DNA of 64,000 nucleotides from Todiramphus chloris collaris (lineage: Eukaryota > Chordata > Aves > Coraciiformes > Alcedinidae): NCBI GenBank assembly GCA_025345505.1, contig JANVCC010000118.1, positions 186,001 to 250,000 of the forward strand. The letters are read 5' to 3'. Under the pieces are notes generated by a model. That model had not been told where the DNA came from and did not search any database. It was given only the letters and a program-made list of their open reading frames with translations. Both the position numbers and the translations under genes were made by a program. Shown here one piece after another: positions 41,681 to 55,480 of the stretch (the stretch's first letter is position 1; each line of letters starts with the position of its first letter).

Positions 41681-42389
41681 AAGGGTCTACAAGGGAGGGA
41701 AGCCAGAGAACTCCTCTCCCAGGGAGCACAGATTCTTCAGCAGCCCTTCCCTCTCCACTTGCCCTGCTGAGGGCAAATCCCCTTGAGATTCAAGAGCCAC
41801 TGGCACCTGGAAACGTTACCTTCTGTGAATCCTACCCCAGTCCAGCCAGGATGCTGGTGTCCAGGCTGGCAGCGTTCCTCCCAGCCCCACCGAGCTGCAG
41901 CCCGGGCAGGAGCCCACGCAGAGGGATGCAGAGCAGAAGGAGGAGCCCTGGATAGAGCTGCAGGAAGATGGGAACCACTTGGCAGCTGGAGGAAAAAGCC
42001 AAAGCCAGGTGTAAAATGTTTGCTGGGAAGGGGAATTTTTGTGCTCCCCCCCCCCCCCCCAGCCCCGAGGTGTAGAGGGTTAAGCTTGTTAGAAAAATAC
42101 GGCAAAAGACACCGAGGAAAGAGTTTGGTGAAAGCAGCTTCTTGCTTGAGGGAAAAATGAGAGACTTGATGGAAGGGTTAAAATCGCAACGACTCCTCTT
42201 CCAGCCCAGCTCTGGACACCGCTCAGACTCGTTTAGGCGCTGCTTAACTCCCGGTCCCGCTAATTATCCCGGCATAGCACGGGGTTTTATTTCTTCCTTA
42301 CAACTCTCTTGATTAATTCCTCGCCTAACCGAGCTTACAAAGCCCCCACCCTCCCCCAACAAAGCCGAAGGGTCCGTTTCATCCATGAG

Positions 42390-43140
42390 CACCCAGCAGC
42401 ATCCCGGCTAGCAATAAGCCCGGGGGTGCTCGCCCGGTGGCGACGGGCTGCGGGCGGCGGATCAGCCGTGGCCACGGGGCGAGCACCCCTGGGTTTCGGG
42501 CATCCCCTCCCCGGGCATTTCATTTTTTCCCTGACGCAAGAAGCTGAAGTTTTCTAAATTCCCAGGCGTGCCCTCGGAGTTTCGTTTCCTCCTCCCTTTC
42601 GACGCGGGACCGGGGACCGCCCCCGTCCCATCGCCTCAGACCGCTCTCTGTCACCGGGGCTGGGACCCCGGGGAGGGGGCTGCGACCCCGGGGAAGGGGC
42701 TGTTCCCCCTGCCCCCACCCCGGGAAATTTCTAAGAGCGGTGGAGGGAACCTTGCTGGAAACGTTCCCAGGAACCCGGAGGTTTGGATCCCGGGGCGCAG
42801 GGACCCCCTCGCCGGTACCAAGCGCGCTTTGCTCCGCTGCCGTGAGGGGCTTCCCCGCCCTCCCCATCCCGCATCCCCAGGTCCACCTCCCGAGCCGCGG
42901 GAGAAGGTTTAGGAACGAGATCCCCCTCCCCTGCTAAAAGGGATTTGTCCGAGAAAAGGCTTGCGCGGGAGGAGGGATGGAGGGATGGACGGCGGGGACG
43001 CGGCAGAGACCTGCCGCAGGGAAACATCTGGGAAAGGACCAACCTTCAGCCTCAGGTTCTCCTCCTCTTCCTCCCGCAGAGCCGGCGGGTCCTGCCGCAG
43101 CCGTTCCTGAAAGGAAAGTGCCCCAGTGTCCTCCCGTGAG
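42390..43140. promoter_or_regulatory. orphan CpG-rich block just 3' of NR4A2
   Basis: This stretch of about 750 bp is GC-rich with many CG dinucleotides, sharply bounded by AT-rich DNA and the end of the NR4A2 3' UTR. It contains a short tandem array of GGGGCTG/GACCCCGGGG units (about 42655-42705). No convincing coding frame was found. It may be an enhancer, or a promoter for an unannotated non-coding transcript. Confidence 0.55.
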
Positions 43141-43248
43141 GGTTATCGGCACCCCGGCAGAGGGAATTGTCCCCTGTGGGCAGTGGGTGCTGGCGGTGGA
43201 GCTTCTCGCTTGGGCAGAAAGAAGACGAGATTCTATTCGTTTACATGT

Positions 43249-43254
43249 TTTATT
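43249..43254 (-). terminator. NR4A2: NR4A2 poly(A) signal AATAAA
   Basis: TTTATT on the plus strand reads AATAAA on the gene strand, about 1.38 kb beyond the stop codon. Cleavage would fall near 43225-43240. It is the last good signal before the sequence turns GC-rich at about 43.2 kb. Confidence 0.7.
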
Positions 43255-43312
43255 GTTGTAAACATTAAAATTGTCTTTCTCAAAGAAAGAGTTATCAGGA
43301 GGAAAAAATAAT

Positions 43313-43332
43313 AATCATCATCATCATCATCA
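43313..43332. repeat. (ATC)n triplet repeat in NR4A2 3' UTR
   Basis: About six ATC triplets on the plus strand, within the distal 3' UTR. Confidence 0.8.
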
Positions 43333-44082
43333 GCGTTTCTAACTGTCATACACCATAGAAAAAAAGGCAGTGACTTGTCTCACGTGCCATACTGGGAATA
43401 TACAAAGAAAAATACTACAGAATATGGCAATATTAAAAATATTACTCGAACATAAAATAATATATTAACCGACAATTTTAGACATTAAAAAAAACCCCAA
43501 AACAACAACAACAAAACAAACAAACAAAAAAAAAAAAACCCCAAAACCCAAACCCAAAACGGAACGAAACAAACCAAAAATTCAAAGTGCTCAGTAATTT
43601 CCAGGGAGTTATGTATATTATAAGCACTCTGGAAACAGTCAAAAGCTGCTGCATGCAAGATTTGTTTAGCTTTAGACAACAAAATAATCAAGATATAAAC
43701 TTCTTTTTTTAATCAACATCAACAGTACATACAACACTTACAAACAAGGAATGTCGGACGGTGTTTACAAACACTATGTGTCCCTTTGGGGAGGGTGTCG
43801 GGTTCTGTAATACTTGTGCCCACCTATTTTACAATTGAGAAAATGTTCGAAGCTTAGATAACTACCAGTCTTTATAAAAGCTAACAGACTACATAGTGTC
43901 TGAAATACTATTTATAGAATATAGACATTACTGAAATAGCAAGTGCCTATAACATTGTCACCCTAGAATCGTCATGCTTTCCTGGTACGGACAGAGTTAG
44001 TTTTCCTCTGCTTTATTCTCCTTTTTTTTTTTCCCTCTCTCTCTCTCTTTTTTTTTTTTTTTTTTTTTTTTTTGCAAACACG

Positions 44083-44088
44083 TTTATT
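44083..44088 (-). terminator. NR4A2: possible proximal poly(A) signal in NR4A2 3' UTR
   Basis: AATAAA on the gene strand is followed nine bases later by 26 genomic A residues. It could give a 3' UTR about 540 nt long. The A-run could equally cause internal priming artefacts in cDNA. Confidence 0.4.
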
Positions 44089-44632
44089 TGTAATATTTTT
44101 TTTTAGAATTGTTTTCCATATTTCTTCATAAATAGGCACAGAATAATTTTTTCTTTAAAAGCCAAACCGCATCTGATAAATTTACAAGCCTTCGCCTTCT
44201 TTAATGACATGCCACCCACGCAACATTTAGGTTTTGTACATATTACAGCTTTCCTTTACAGCAGAAAACTTTAGTCTTTAGGAGGGTGAGACTTGTGGGG
44301 TCACCTTAACGCTTTTGTTTGTCACCGTATACGAGTCTTAGCTGCGCACCCGGCGTTGCCAGATATGTTCATCATTTTAACCAGAAGTCCTTAATAATAA
44401 ATTCATTTATAAGCTGATAATAAAAAGTTTATACCATGGTGTTTGTGTAGTCCATGATCTGCATCCGTGATGCCCCAGAGACAAAATGCCCACTCACGCT
44501 CTGCCTGCAGGTTAGCAACACTGGTTTGGGATGGGGAGCTGGCACCCATGGGTGCTGCTCTGGGCCCAGCTGGAGTCCCCTTCAGACAGCTGAAGTTTCT
44601 CTTCAGTTCAGTGGAAGTGTATGGTAAGAGTC

Positions 44633-48706
<4,074 letters not shown>

Positions 48707-48737
48707 CTGCAACACAGACACACACCCCGGCTCCGCA

Positions 48738-49060
48738 GGCTGTCCCGGCACCGGCGGCCGGGGAAGCACCCAGCCCTGCGAGCCCTGTCCCGGCACCGGC
48801 GGCAGAGCACCGAGCCCGGCGGACCCTGTCCCGGCATCGGCGGCCGGGACAGCACCGAGCCCAACGGACCCTGTCCCGGCACCGGCGGCCGGGGTAGCAC
48901 CGAGCCCGACGGACTCTGTCCCGGCACCGGCGTCGGGGCGAGGGCAGCACCGATCCCGGCGGACCTTATCCCGGCACCGTCAGCAGAGCACAGTGCCCGG
49001 CGAACCCTGTCCCGGGACTGGCGGCCGGGGCAGCGCCGATCCCGGCGGACCCTGCCCTTC
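48738..49060. repeat. 45-bp GC-rich minisatellite in NR4A2 intron 1
   Basis: About seven imperfect units of the form CTGTCCCGGCACCGGCGGCC plus a GCACCGAGCCC-type half recur. Spacings are 45, 41, 45, 45, 50, 41 and 45 bp, with anchors near 48741, 48786, 48827, 48872, 48917, 48967, 49008 and 49053. The array ends about 30 bp from the probable exon 2 acceptor. The near-multiple-of-three period keeps long spurious frames open, but no protein is supported. Confidence 0.9.
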
Positions 49061-49548
49061 AGCCCACGGGGGTGCAGGAGCGGTCCCGAAGCAGGGCCGG
49101 GGCACCCCGAGGAGCGGGTTTTGGTTTGGGTTTTTTTTAATAGGGAAGAAAAGTTTCCGCGGACGGGCTGTCACTCGGCTCCCGGGCACCAAGCCGCGTT
49201 TGTCCCCCGGTTTTTGTCCGAGAGAAGCCAGTTCGGTTTTTCCGTCTCCACCGGCAAAGGAGACAGACACGTCTCCGGGGCGAGCCGCGGGTTTGCCCCA
49301 GTCCCGGGGAAGGTCCTCCCACCCTCGGGGCACCGGCTGACAGCCACCCCGTGCGGGACCCGCAGCCACCCACGGGTGACAGCGGGGCAGCCCGTCCCGT
49401 CCCACCCGGGGGCAGCGGGACAACCCCGCAGCGCCTCTCCCGGGAGCGAGGCTGGAGAAGAGCCGTGACAACCCCACGCGTGGCCGGCGGGTGGGACGCG
49501 GAGCCCCGGGGTTTGAGGTGGCGGTGGGATGGGTGCGTGGGCACTCAC

Positions 49549-49830
49549 CGGAGAGCAGAGACTTGTGCCTGCATCCAAGTGCCGGGGCTGTCGGCGGCGG
49601 GACGCGACAACGACCCGGCGGGACGGCGACACGTCACGTCGCGGCGGGAGATGGCAAGCGGGGGGAAGAAGCGGCGGTTGGAAGTGCCGGTGCCGGTGCC
49701 GTCGGCAGCGTCGCGCCGGGCGAAGGGAAGCGGCCGGAGTGTCCCTTGTCCCCGCAATGTGCCTTTGTTTATGTGCGCGACCCTCTGCCACAGCCAACGT
49801 GCACCTCGAGCACCCCGCGCGTCACCGCGC
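49549..49830 (-). other. NR4A2: NR4A2 probable first exon (5' UTR), 5' end approximate
   Basis: A consensus donor (CCG/GTGAGT, last exon base 49549) closes a GC-rich exon lying just downstream of the CCAAT box, GC boxes and CRE. The transcription start cannot be read from the sequence. 49830 is a guess based on promoter-element spacing, and no clear TATA box is seen. Confidence 0.55.
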
Positions 49831-49846
49831 GTCACCGCCCCCTCCG

Positions 49847-49851
49847 CCAAT
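49847..49851 (+). promoter_or_regulatory. CCAAT box
   Basis: CCAAT within GCCAATCC is an NF-Y-type site in reverse orientation to NR4A2, between the GC boxes and exon 1. Confidence 0.5.
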
Positions 49852-49933
49852 CCGCTCCGAGGAGAGCCCCGCCCCCCCCTCGTCGCCCCGCCCCCTTTTC
49901 CCCGCGCGGCTCCCTTTGGTAAATTTCCGACGG

Positions 49934-49941
49934 TGACGTCA
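49934..49941. promoter_or_regulatory. consensus CRE (TGACGTCA)
   Basis: This is a perfect palindromic cAMP response element, expected to bind CREB/ATF dimers. It lies about 390 bp upstream of the exon 1 donor. Half-site copies (CGTCA) recur downstream at about 49631-49640 and 49821-49835. Confidence 0.85.
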
Positions 49942-50050
49942 CAACGCAGGGACACGCCCTTCAGGTCCCCTCCCCCTTCCCCCCCCCCCCCCCCACTCCA
50001 AACCCCCTTCCACGCGCGGCACCTTAAGCGCGAGTGGGGGGCGTGGCCTC

Positions 50051-50058
50051 ATTTGCAT
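50051..50058 (+). promoter_or_regulatory. octamer motif ATTTGCAT
   Basis: An exact POU-factor octamer lies at the very edge of the 400-N gap, with a GC/CACCC box beside it. Its role is inferred from the motif only. Confidence 0.5.
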
Positions 50059-50060
50059 AG

Positions 50061-50460
50061 NNNNNNNNNNNNNNNNNNNNNNNNNNNNNNNNNNNNNNNN
50101 NNNNNNNNNNNNNNNNNNNNNNNNNNNNNNNNNNNNNNNNNNNNNNNNNNNNNNNNNNNNNNNNNNNNNNNNNNNNNNNNNNNNNNNNNNNNNNNNNNNN
50201 NNNNNNNNNNNNNNNNNNNNNNNNNNNNNNNNNNNNNNNNNNNNNNNNNNNNNNNNNNNNNNNNNNNNNNNNNNNNNNNNNNNNNNNNNNNNNNNNNNNN
50301 NNNNNNNNNNNNNNNNNNNNNNNNNNNNNNNNNNNNNNNNNNNNNNNNNNNNNNNNNNNNNNNNNNNNNNNNNNNNNNNNNNNNNNNNNNNNNNNNNNNN
50401 NNNNNNNNNNNNNNNNNNNNNNNNNNNNNNNNNNNNNNNNNNNNNNNNNNNNNNNNNNNN
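50061..50460. other. assembly gap, 400 N
   Basis: All bases are N. The gap removes the distal NR4A2 promoter, in a CpG island where sequence dropout is common. Frames reported across it have no value. Confidence 1.
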
Positions 50461-50865
50461 TCCCGCCGTCCCGGAGAGCTCCCCGATCTTCCCGTTTCGG
50501 GGGCAAACCCCCATCTTTTTGCTGCACATCAGCCCCACACCGCCTTTTATTTATCACCTCCGTTCCTGCCAAGCTGCTCGAAAACGCCCCCGTTTCCATT
50601 ACCCACGCCAAATTTTAAGCGTGGTTTGCGCTGGTTTTTGTTGGTTTTTTGTGTGTGTGTGTGTGTGGTTTTCTTTTTTTCTTTTAAATTTTATTTTATT
50701 TATCCCCGGCAATGCCTACGCGCGATTTGCATCATCAACGAGCGCGAGTCTTTCTGTGTTTTAGAACCCTGACGTTAAAAAAGCAACCAACCCCAAAAAG
50801 TCTTTCCTGGCAAATTTTACCGACGGCAAATTTAACCGGTTTGGGAAACTTTCCGTTTCGTCTGT

Positions 50866-50947
50866 GCTGGGTTAACGGTTGTTGGACTCGATGGTCTTAA
50901 AGGTCTTTTGCAACCAAAACAATTGATTCTGCGATACCGTGATTCTC
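50866..50947 (+). mobile_element. CR1 3'-end fragment
   Basis: This sense terminus reads GTTGGACTCGATGGTCTTAA and AGGTCTTTTGCAACC, ending GATTCTGCGATACCGTGATT. It lies about 400 bp beyond the NR4A2 promoter gap. Confidence 0.88.
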
Positions 50948-51889
50948 AGTTTGGGTCGGTGCGGGCTGGAGAAAAGTCAGGGGGAGGATTTAATATAATT
51001 AAGGGCCCGAAACTTATTAAAAAGTCTTAATTTTGCCGCTCCATCCAGCACAGCAGCTTCAACGAGGTCACTGCTCCAAAGAGGGAGGGGAACGTTTGGT
51101 CTCCCCCGTGGTGGGCTCTGGCAAACGGCTCTGGCCCCAACCCCAGACCTTCCCATAAGACCCTCAGCTGCAGACCAGCCTGCAAAGAAAACCAGAAGAA
51201 GGCAGAAATCACCCAATTTGCACATTCTTGCCCGCAGCCGAGTGCTGCGACACGTGAGGTACGACGCAGGTGCTTGTTCTGCAGAGTTCCACAGACCGGA
51301 GCGTGTGAGGGAGTGAAGGTTGGGAATGGATCCTGCACATCAGCCGCTGGAAGTGCTGGCTGGTACAGAGCGATGGAATAAAAGCCAATGCACGCAGCAC
51401 GGTGAAACCTGAACCTGATCAGCCAACACCTGCCACAGAAAATCTTTACTTTACATAAACCCCCCTGAAATACAAATGGTTTCTGTGCAACTGTGATCGT
51501 TCCTTCCCGATACTTTTCTCTGGCTGTAGCGAAGTCATCATCTCACTTTGCAAACGCTTCTGCCCTTTCAGCTTTTGCTGCAAAAACACCCCAGAGAAAC
51601 CGCTCCCCACCGCCTGCCTCGCTCGCACCCAGAAAGACCGTTCCCTCTCTGGGCGAATTCTCAGAGTTACTGACGAGGTTTATCCAACAGGAGATGTGCG
51701 GATAAAGAGGAGCAAAGACATCGCCCAGTGCTGTGAGGAGCCTCTGACCTCCAAAGACTATTTCAGTCGGTGTTTTCAGGTGTTGATGTGCTGCTCTGGC
51801 TTCATCTCCCTGGTGCTCGCACCGGTGGAGCTGGGGAGGCCACCCCACGCGTCCCCTCGGCCACCGCAGAGCTGTCCCACAACCATCGG

Positions 51890-51962
51890 CATCACAGAAC
51901 CGTTCTGCTTGAAAGGGGCCTCCAAGATCATCAGTCAGATCCCAACAGTCCATCCAGGTTGT
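51890..51962 (-). mobile_element. possible CR1 3'-end relic
   Basis: GCATCACAGAACCGTTCTGC and GGCCTCCAAGATCATCAG resemble a decayed antisense CR1 terminus. Confidence 0.45.
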
Positions 51963-52014
51963 AGTTTTCACATCACAGGAGAAACTTACAGCGAAGGCCC
52001 TTATAGGGATAAGT

Positions 52015-52275
52015 AATACATCTAATTACCATATCCTTAGAATAGATGTAATATAAATTTCATTACTCACTTAAAAGTTCTAAAGTTAACAGCATAAACT
52101 TGAAGTTGAGTAATTAAGTAATCCTTATATAGACACTTATTAAAGTATTTATACATATTATCTTAAATCTACATCTATCATTTTGCCAATTAAAATTAGG
52201 ACTTTAATTGCAATTAAGTAATTTAATTGCCAATTGAACAGCAAAATTGCTAAGTGACTAATTTTAATGCCTATT
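52015..52275. promoter_or_regulatory. TAAT-motif-rich block, possible enhancer
   Basis: More than ten TAAT/ATTA homeodomain cores fall in 260 bp, including a perfect 14-bp palindrome TTAATTGCAATTAA at 52204-52217. It lies about 2.5 kb upstream of NR4A2 exon 1. Regulatory function is inferred from motif density only. Confidence 0.35.
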
Positions 52276-52920
52276 TTAATTACCAATCATGACTGGGGAG
52301 GGAGCTAATCAAGCAGTATCAGAGTAATGATGTGAAAAAAAACGGAGAACAAACATTCAAGACTACATGCTTTTAAAAAAAGAGCCCTAAATTAAATAAA
52401 TGCAAACACAATTTTACAGATGTGGCGAAATCCTGTATTTTGGGATCTCCGTGCGCGGGCACAAAGAGCGCGTTAAATTAAAAGGAACCGTCACTCTTCC
52501 CCCAAAGCAGTGATGCTGAAGTGCCCCCTACCCCTCGTTCCTGCATCTGTCTTCTTGGGAGATAACCCCAAAACTGAGCGTGGCTGGGACTTTTGTACCG
52601 TCACTGACTTGGCAGGAAAAGCAACACCTAAAACACCAAAGTTGGTCAGTTTAAGAAGATGCAAACTCCCTTCAGCGCTAGGCAGGAGGAACCCGGGCAG
52701 CACTGATGGGCCCACCTGGACAAAGAGCTCCCCTTAGGGAACGTTCTGGGGCTCACGGCAACAGCCCCCGCACCCCTGTGAGACACCCTCACCTTTCCTA
52801 CAGCAGGAACACCCAGCCCGGCTGCCACAGGGCGAGGGCACAACCGGTGCCTCCATCACCCGCAGCGCCTGTTGGTGCTGTGGCTTCCCATCCCGAGAGC
52901 TGTTCCACCTCCTCCTCCTG

Positions 52921-53008
52921 AGGACACGCGCAGGCGCACGCGCACATGCACACGTGCACAAGCACGCACACGTGCACAAGCACACGTGCACACACGCGTG
53001 CACACCGC
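52921..53008. repeat. alternating purine-pyrimidine CA/CG tract
   Basis: GCGCACGCGCACATGCACAC-type sequence with ACGTGCACAAGCAC repeats keeps purine-pyrimidine alternation for about 85 bp with few breaks. This is typical of Z-DNA-prone sequence. Confidence 0.85.
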
Positions 53009-54096
53009 GTTACGGCATCTCCGTTCCTTCTCCCTCCCGCCGGTGGTTAAAAGACGCAAAGGTGAATCGCAAGCATTTTTGACCCCAAACGGCCCCTTGA
53101 GGAGGACGGTCCCCAAACATTCTCCAAAAAAGTAAAAATCCATCTTTCTGCAAGGCCCCACCCACCGCTAACGAGGTTTCCCAGCTCATTGGAATGGCTT
53201 CCATAGGAGGATGCAAATTCCCAAGGAAAGTGAGTGTTTGCTTAAGGTAAAGATGCGCAGGAACTGGTTTGTGGCAGTCGTACATCTAGTAGTAGAAAGA
53301 CCATAACTGGATCAGGATCCTCGCGGTGGAGGTTTGGTTTGGATTCCTGCGTCAGATGGATGTTCCGCGGCAGCGTGACGGGTTTGCTCCTTCTCTTCTC
53401 CGGGCCAGTGAGCCTCGCCTGGTGCCTGTGCAGGACCAGGGCTGCGTCTGCCTGGTACGTACGAAGAGCATGCTGCGCCGGCACTGCAACGTCTGTGCCT
53501 GGCCCTTCCCCACACGAACACAAACACACGTTTGGCGCTCGAGTCACGCATGCCTGACCCTCTCTGGCCAGGGCAAGCATTTCAGGGTGATGCTTTCGGA
53601 GCAGGAAGTTTTGTTTCTGCTTCAACAGAGCAGAAGTTGAAGAAGAGTTACAAAAAGGTACTGGGTATCAGAAGACACGATGCATACAAGCGGTTGATGG
53701 GATGTTTACACTGATCTACACCGGTATTACTGCCGAGAGATCCAGAATGAGCAGTGCCTCTTCTGTGAATAGCTTCCCGAGGACCAAAGCATCTTTTTGT
53801 CCAATTTCCCTTTAGCGCTTCCTTCCGTGAGGTGCAAAGTCCTCAAAGGCAGGCCACAGATGTAAACCGGGGTGAGCTGCACGTGAGGCATGAGGCTCGT
53901 GCTGTCATCTGTCCCTGGAACCACCAGAAACTGAGTGGAGATTGTCATCTTCTCTGAGGTCAGTGGCCACAGCCTCAGCATCAACCTCCCCTCCGGGACG
54001 TGCCGACAGCTCCAGCCCCGGCGCTGTCAGTGAGGGTGATGTGTTCCCATCAGGCTTTGCCGCAGCAAGCGAGCAGCTGGGACAGACGCTGTGACG

Positions 54097-54222
54097 TTGG
54101 ATGCCGACGTGACCTTGAACATCGACGTGGAGTTGGATGTTGATGTGGAGTTGGATGCCGAAGTGGTGTTGGATGCCAATATGGAGTCGGATGCCAACGT
54201 GGAGTTGGACGTTGATGTGAAG
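54097..54222. repeat. 18-bp minisatellite, seven units
   Basis: Seven contiguous 18-bp units of the form TTGGATGCCGACGTGGAG, with point differences only and no indels. The phase keeps frames open on both strands: plus reads LDADVT-type hexapeptides to a TGA at 54244, and minus reads TSASNS-type hexapeptides. Confidence 0.95.
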
Positions 54223-54879
54223 TCAGAGCCCCAGTGTGAAGACTGAGCCGTTGGAGTGTGGGGGGGTCTCGTTGCCGGACTCAAATGCAATGGAGCAGCT
54301 CGTGAGCACTCAATTGTCCCCCTTGTATTTTCCTACACTTCCAGAGGAGCACCTTTCTCCCTTCTCTCCCGCTTTTAGTCCACTCCTGAAGCTCTGTCGC
54401 ACTGGTGGTATCAGACGATAGAAGGCATTTATTACGATATGGTTATTTCTGATTATATTCTTATGAATTATTCTACAGACTATAAAGCCATATTTTTCCA
54501 CTCCATTCCGTTCCTTTCCCGAGGAGCAGGCACGACGGGTCGCACGTCACCGCCCGCCTGCTCTGACAGCTGCCAAGGCCCTGGAACACAAACAGATGTT
54601 TACAGAGTTTGAAGCCCAGCTCAGTTTGGCCGCGTCCTTGGTCCAGCGGCACCAAGATCCGCACCCCACCTTCCAGAGAGCCAGGTCAGGGAGCAGAAAC
54701 CGCTCCGAGCCGTTCATCTTCCCGCGCCGTTCTTTTTTTTTTTTTTTTTCTTTTTCCCGGGGATGTATGTGATTGATACCCGTCGAGGTGAAAGGCTAAA
54801 CGGGCCATCTGGCACGTGTTGCGTTCCATATGCTCCCTGCCCAGCCGTGCCTAAGCTGCCGTCACCAACATCTGCCCTC

Positions 54880-55265
54880 CCCGGCGACCCAGCTGTGCCA
54901 GACCCGCCGCTGGAACCGCGCACGGCTGCGAACCCAAACCCGGCTGCGCCGAGCCCCGCACCGCCCCGCAACCCCGGGAACCCCGGCACCCTTCCCGGGA
55001 CGCCTCCCGCGACCGCTCCCGCTCCGCCCCGACCCCCCCCCCCAGCCCCGCTACCTTCCTCCGCCGCTGCGGAGCCCGCAGCCCGGAGCCGGGGGCCGGG
55101 GCCCGCTCTGCCGTTCGCGTCATCGCCCGTCAGCGCGGCGGCTCCGTGACGGCAGCGCAGCCGGGAGCGGCCCGGCCCCGCCGGAGCGGGCGGGGGGAGC
55201 GGGCGGACAGGGCGGGGGCGGCCCCGGCAGCGCTGCGAGGGGGGAAGCCCCTGCCTGCCCCCGGT
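54880..55265. promoter_or_regulatory. second CpG island, upstream of NR4A2
   Basis: About 385 bp of very GC- and CG-rich sequence with GC boxes (for example GGGCGGGGG-type runs at 55190-55225) and CRE-like half-sites (CGTCA and TGACG around 55118-55155). It lies about 5 kb upstream of NR4A2 exon 1. On the minus strand an ATG-containing open stretch ends in AAG/GTAGCG at 55055, a weak donor. It may be an alternative NR4A2 promoter or a promoter for a divergent transcript. Confidence 0.5.
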
Positions 55266-55480
55266 CTGGGTTGGGTTTGTTTTGAGGCTTTCGGAGGGGG
55301 GGGTTGTGTGTTTAGGGGGGTTTGGTTGGTTGGTTGGTTTTGTTTCTTTTTTTTTCTTTTTTTTTTTCCACGTTCAGCCGCGACTCGGTTTGTTTTCAGC
55401 TCGGCTGTTTGGTGCTGGGGATGTTTCTGCTCTGACTGCAGCCCTGGAACATCTCAGAGAACATGGAACTGGCACTTCAG

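Larger units (their letters stand above)
37841..42389. other. intergenic flank 3' of NR4A2, no gene seen
   Basis: About 4.5 kb without CR1. Moderately GC-rich patches (38120-38760, 40845-41000 and 41800-42060) alternate with AT-rich patches. It contains the 17-bp tandem repeat, a C-run (42047-42061) and microsatellites. No coding sequence is supported. Confidence 0.55.
43230..44632 (-). other. NR4A2: NR4A2 3' UTR
   Basis: About 1.4 kb of AT-rich sequence lies between the stop codon and a poly(A) signal at 43249-43254. On the transcript strand it holds several ATTTA-type AU-rich motifs (for example around 44398, 44125 and 44178), as expected for a rapidly decaying immediate-early mRNA. It also holds a run of 26 A (44048-44073 as T on the plus strand) and a G/T-rich stretch at 43490-43575. 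The end is inferred from the poly(A) signal, not from transcript data. Confidence 0.8.
49835..50060 (-). promoter_or_regulatory. NR4A2: NR4A2 proximal promoter (truncated by assembly gap)
   Basis: This GC-rich region lies upstream of exon 1. In gene-strand order it holds an octamer, a CACCC/GC-type box (around 50037-50047), a perfect CRE, two GC boxes (49867-49879 and 49885-49895) and a CCAAT box (49847-49851). NR4A genes are known cAMP/CREB-inducible immediate-early genes, which fits. The more distal promoter lies in the 400-N gap. Confidence 0.8.
50948..54096. other. intergenic upstream flank of NR4A2, no gene seen
   Basis: Mostly unique sequence, with a sharply AT-rich block at 52015-52390, the CA/CG tract at 52921-53008 and one possible CR1 relic. 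Frames here show no family resemblance. Confidence 0.55.

Noticed and set aside
49351-50772. 473-codon open frame on the plus strand
   Set aside because: Open only because it crosses 400 N. The rest is GC-rich promoter sequence antisense to NR4A2.
54097-54222. CRISPR-like array
   Set aside because: Units are contiguous 18-mers without spacers in a vertebrate genome, so it is a minisatellite.
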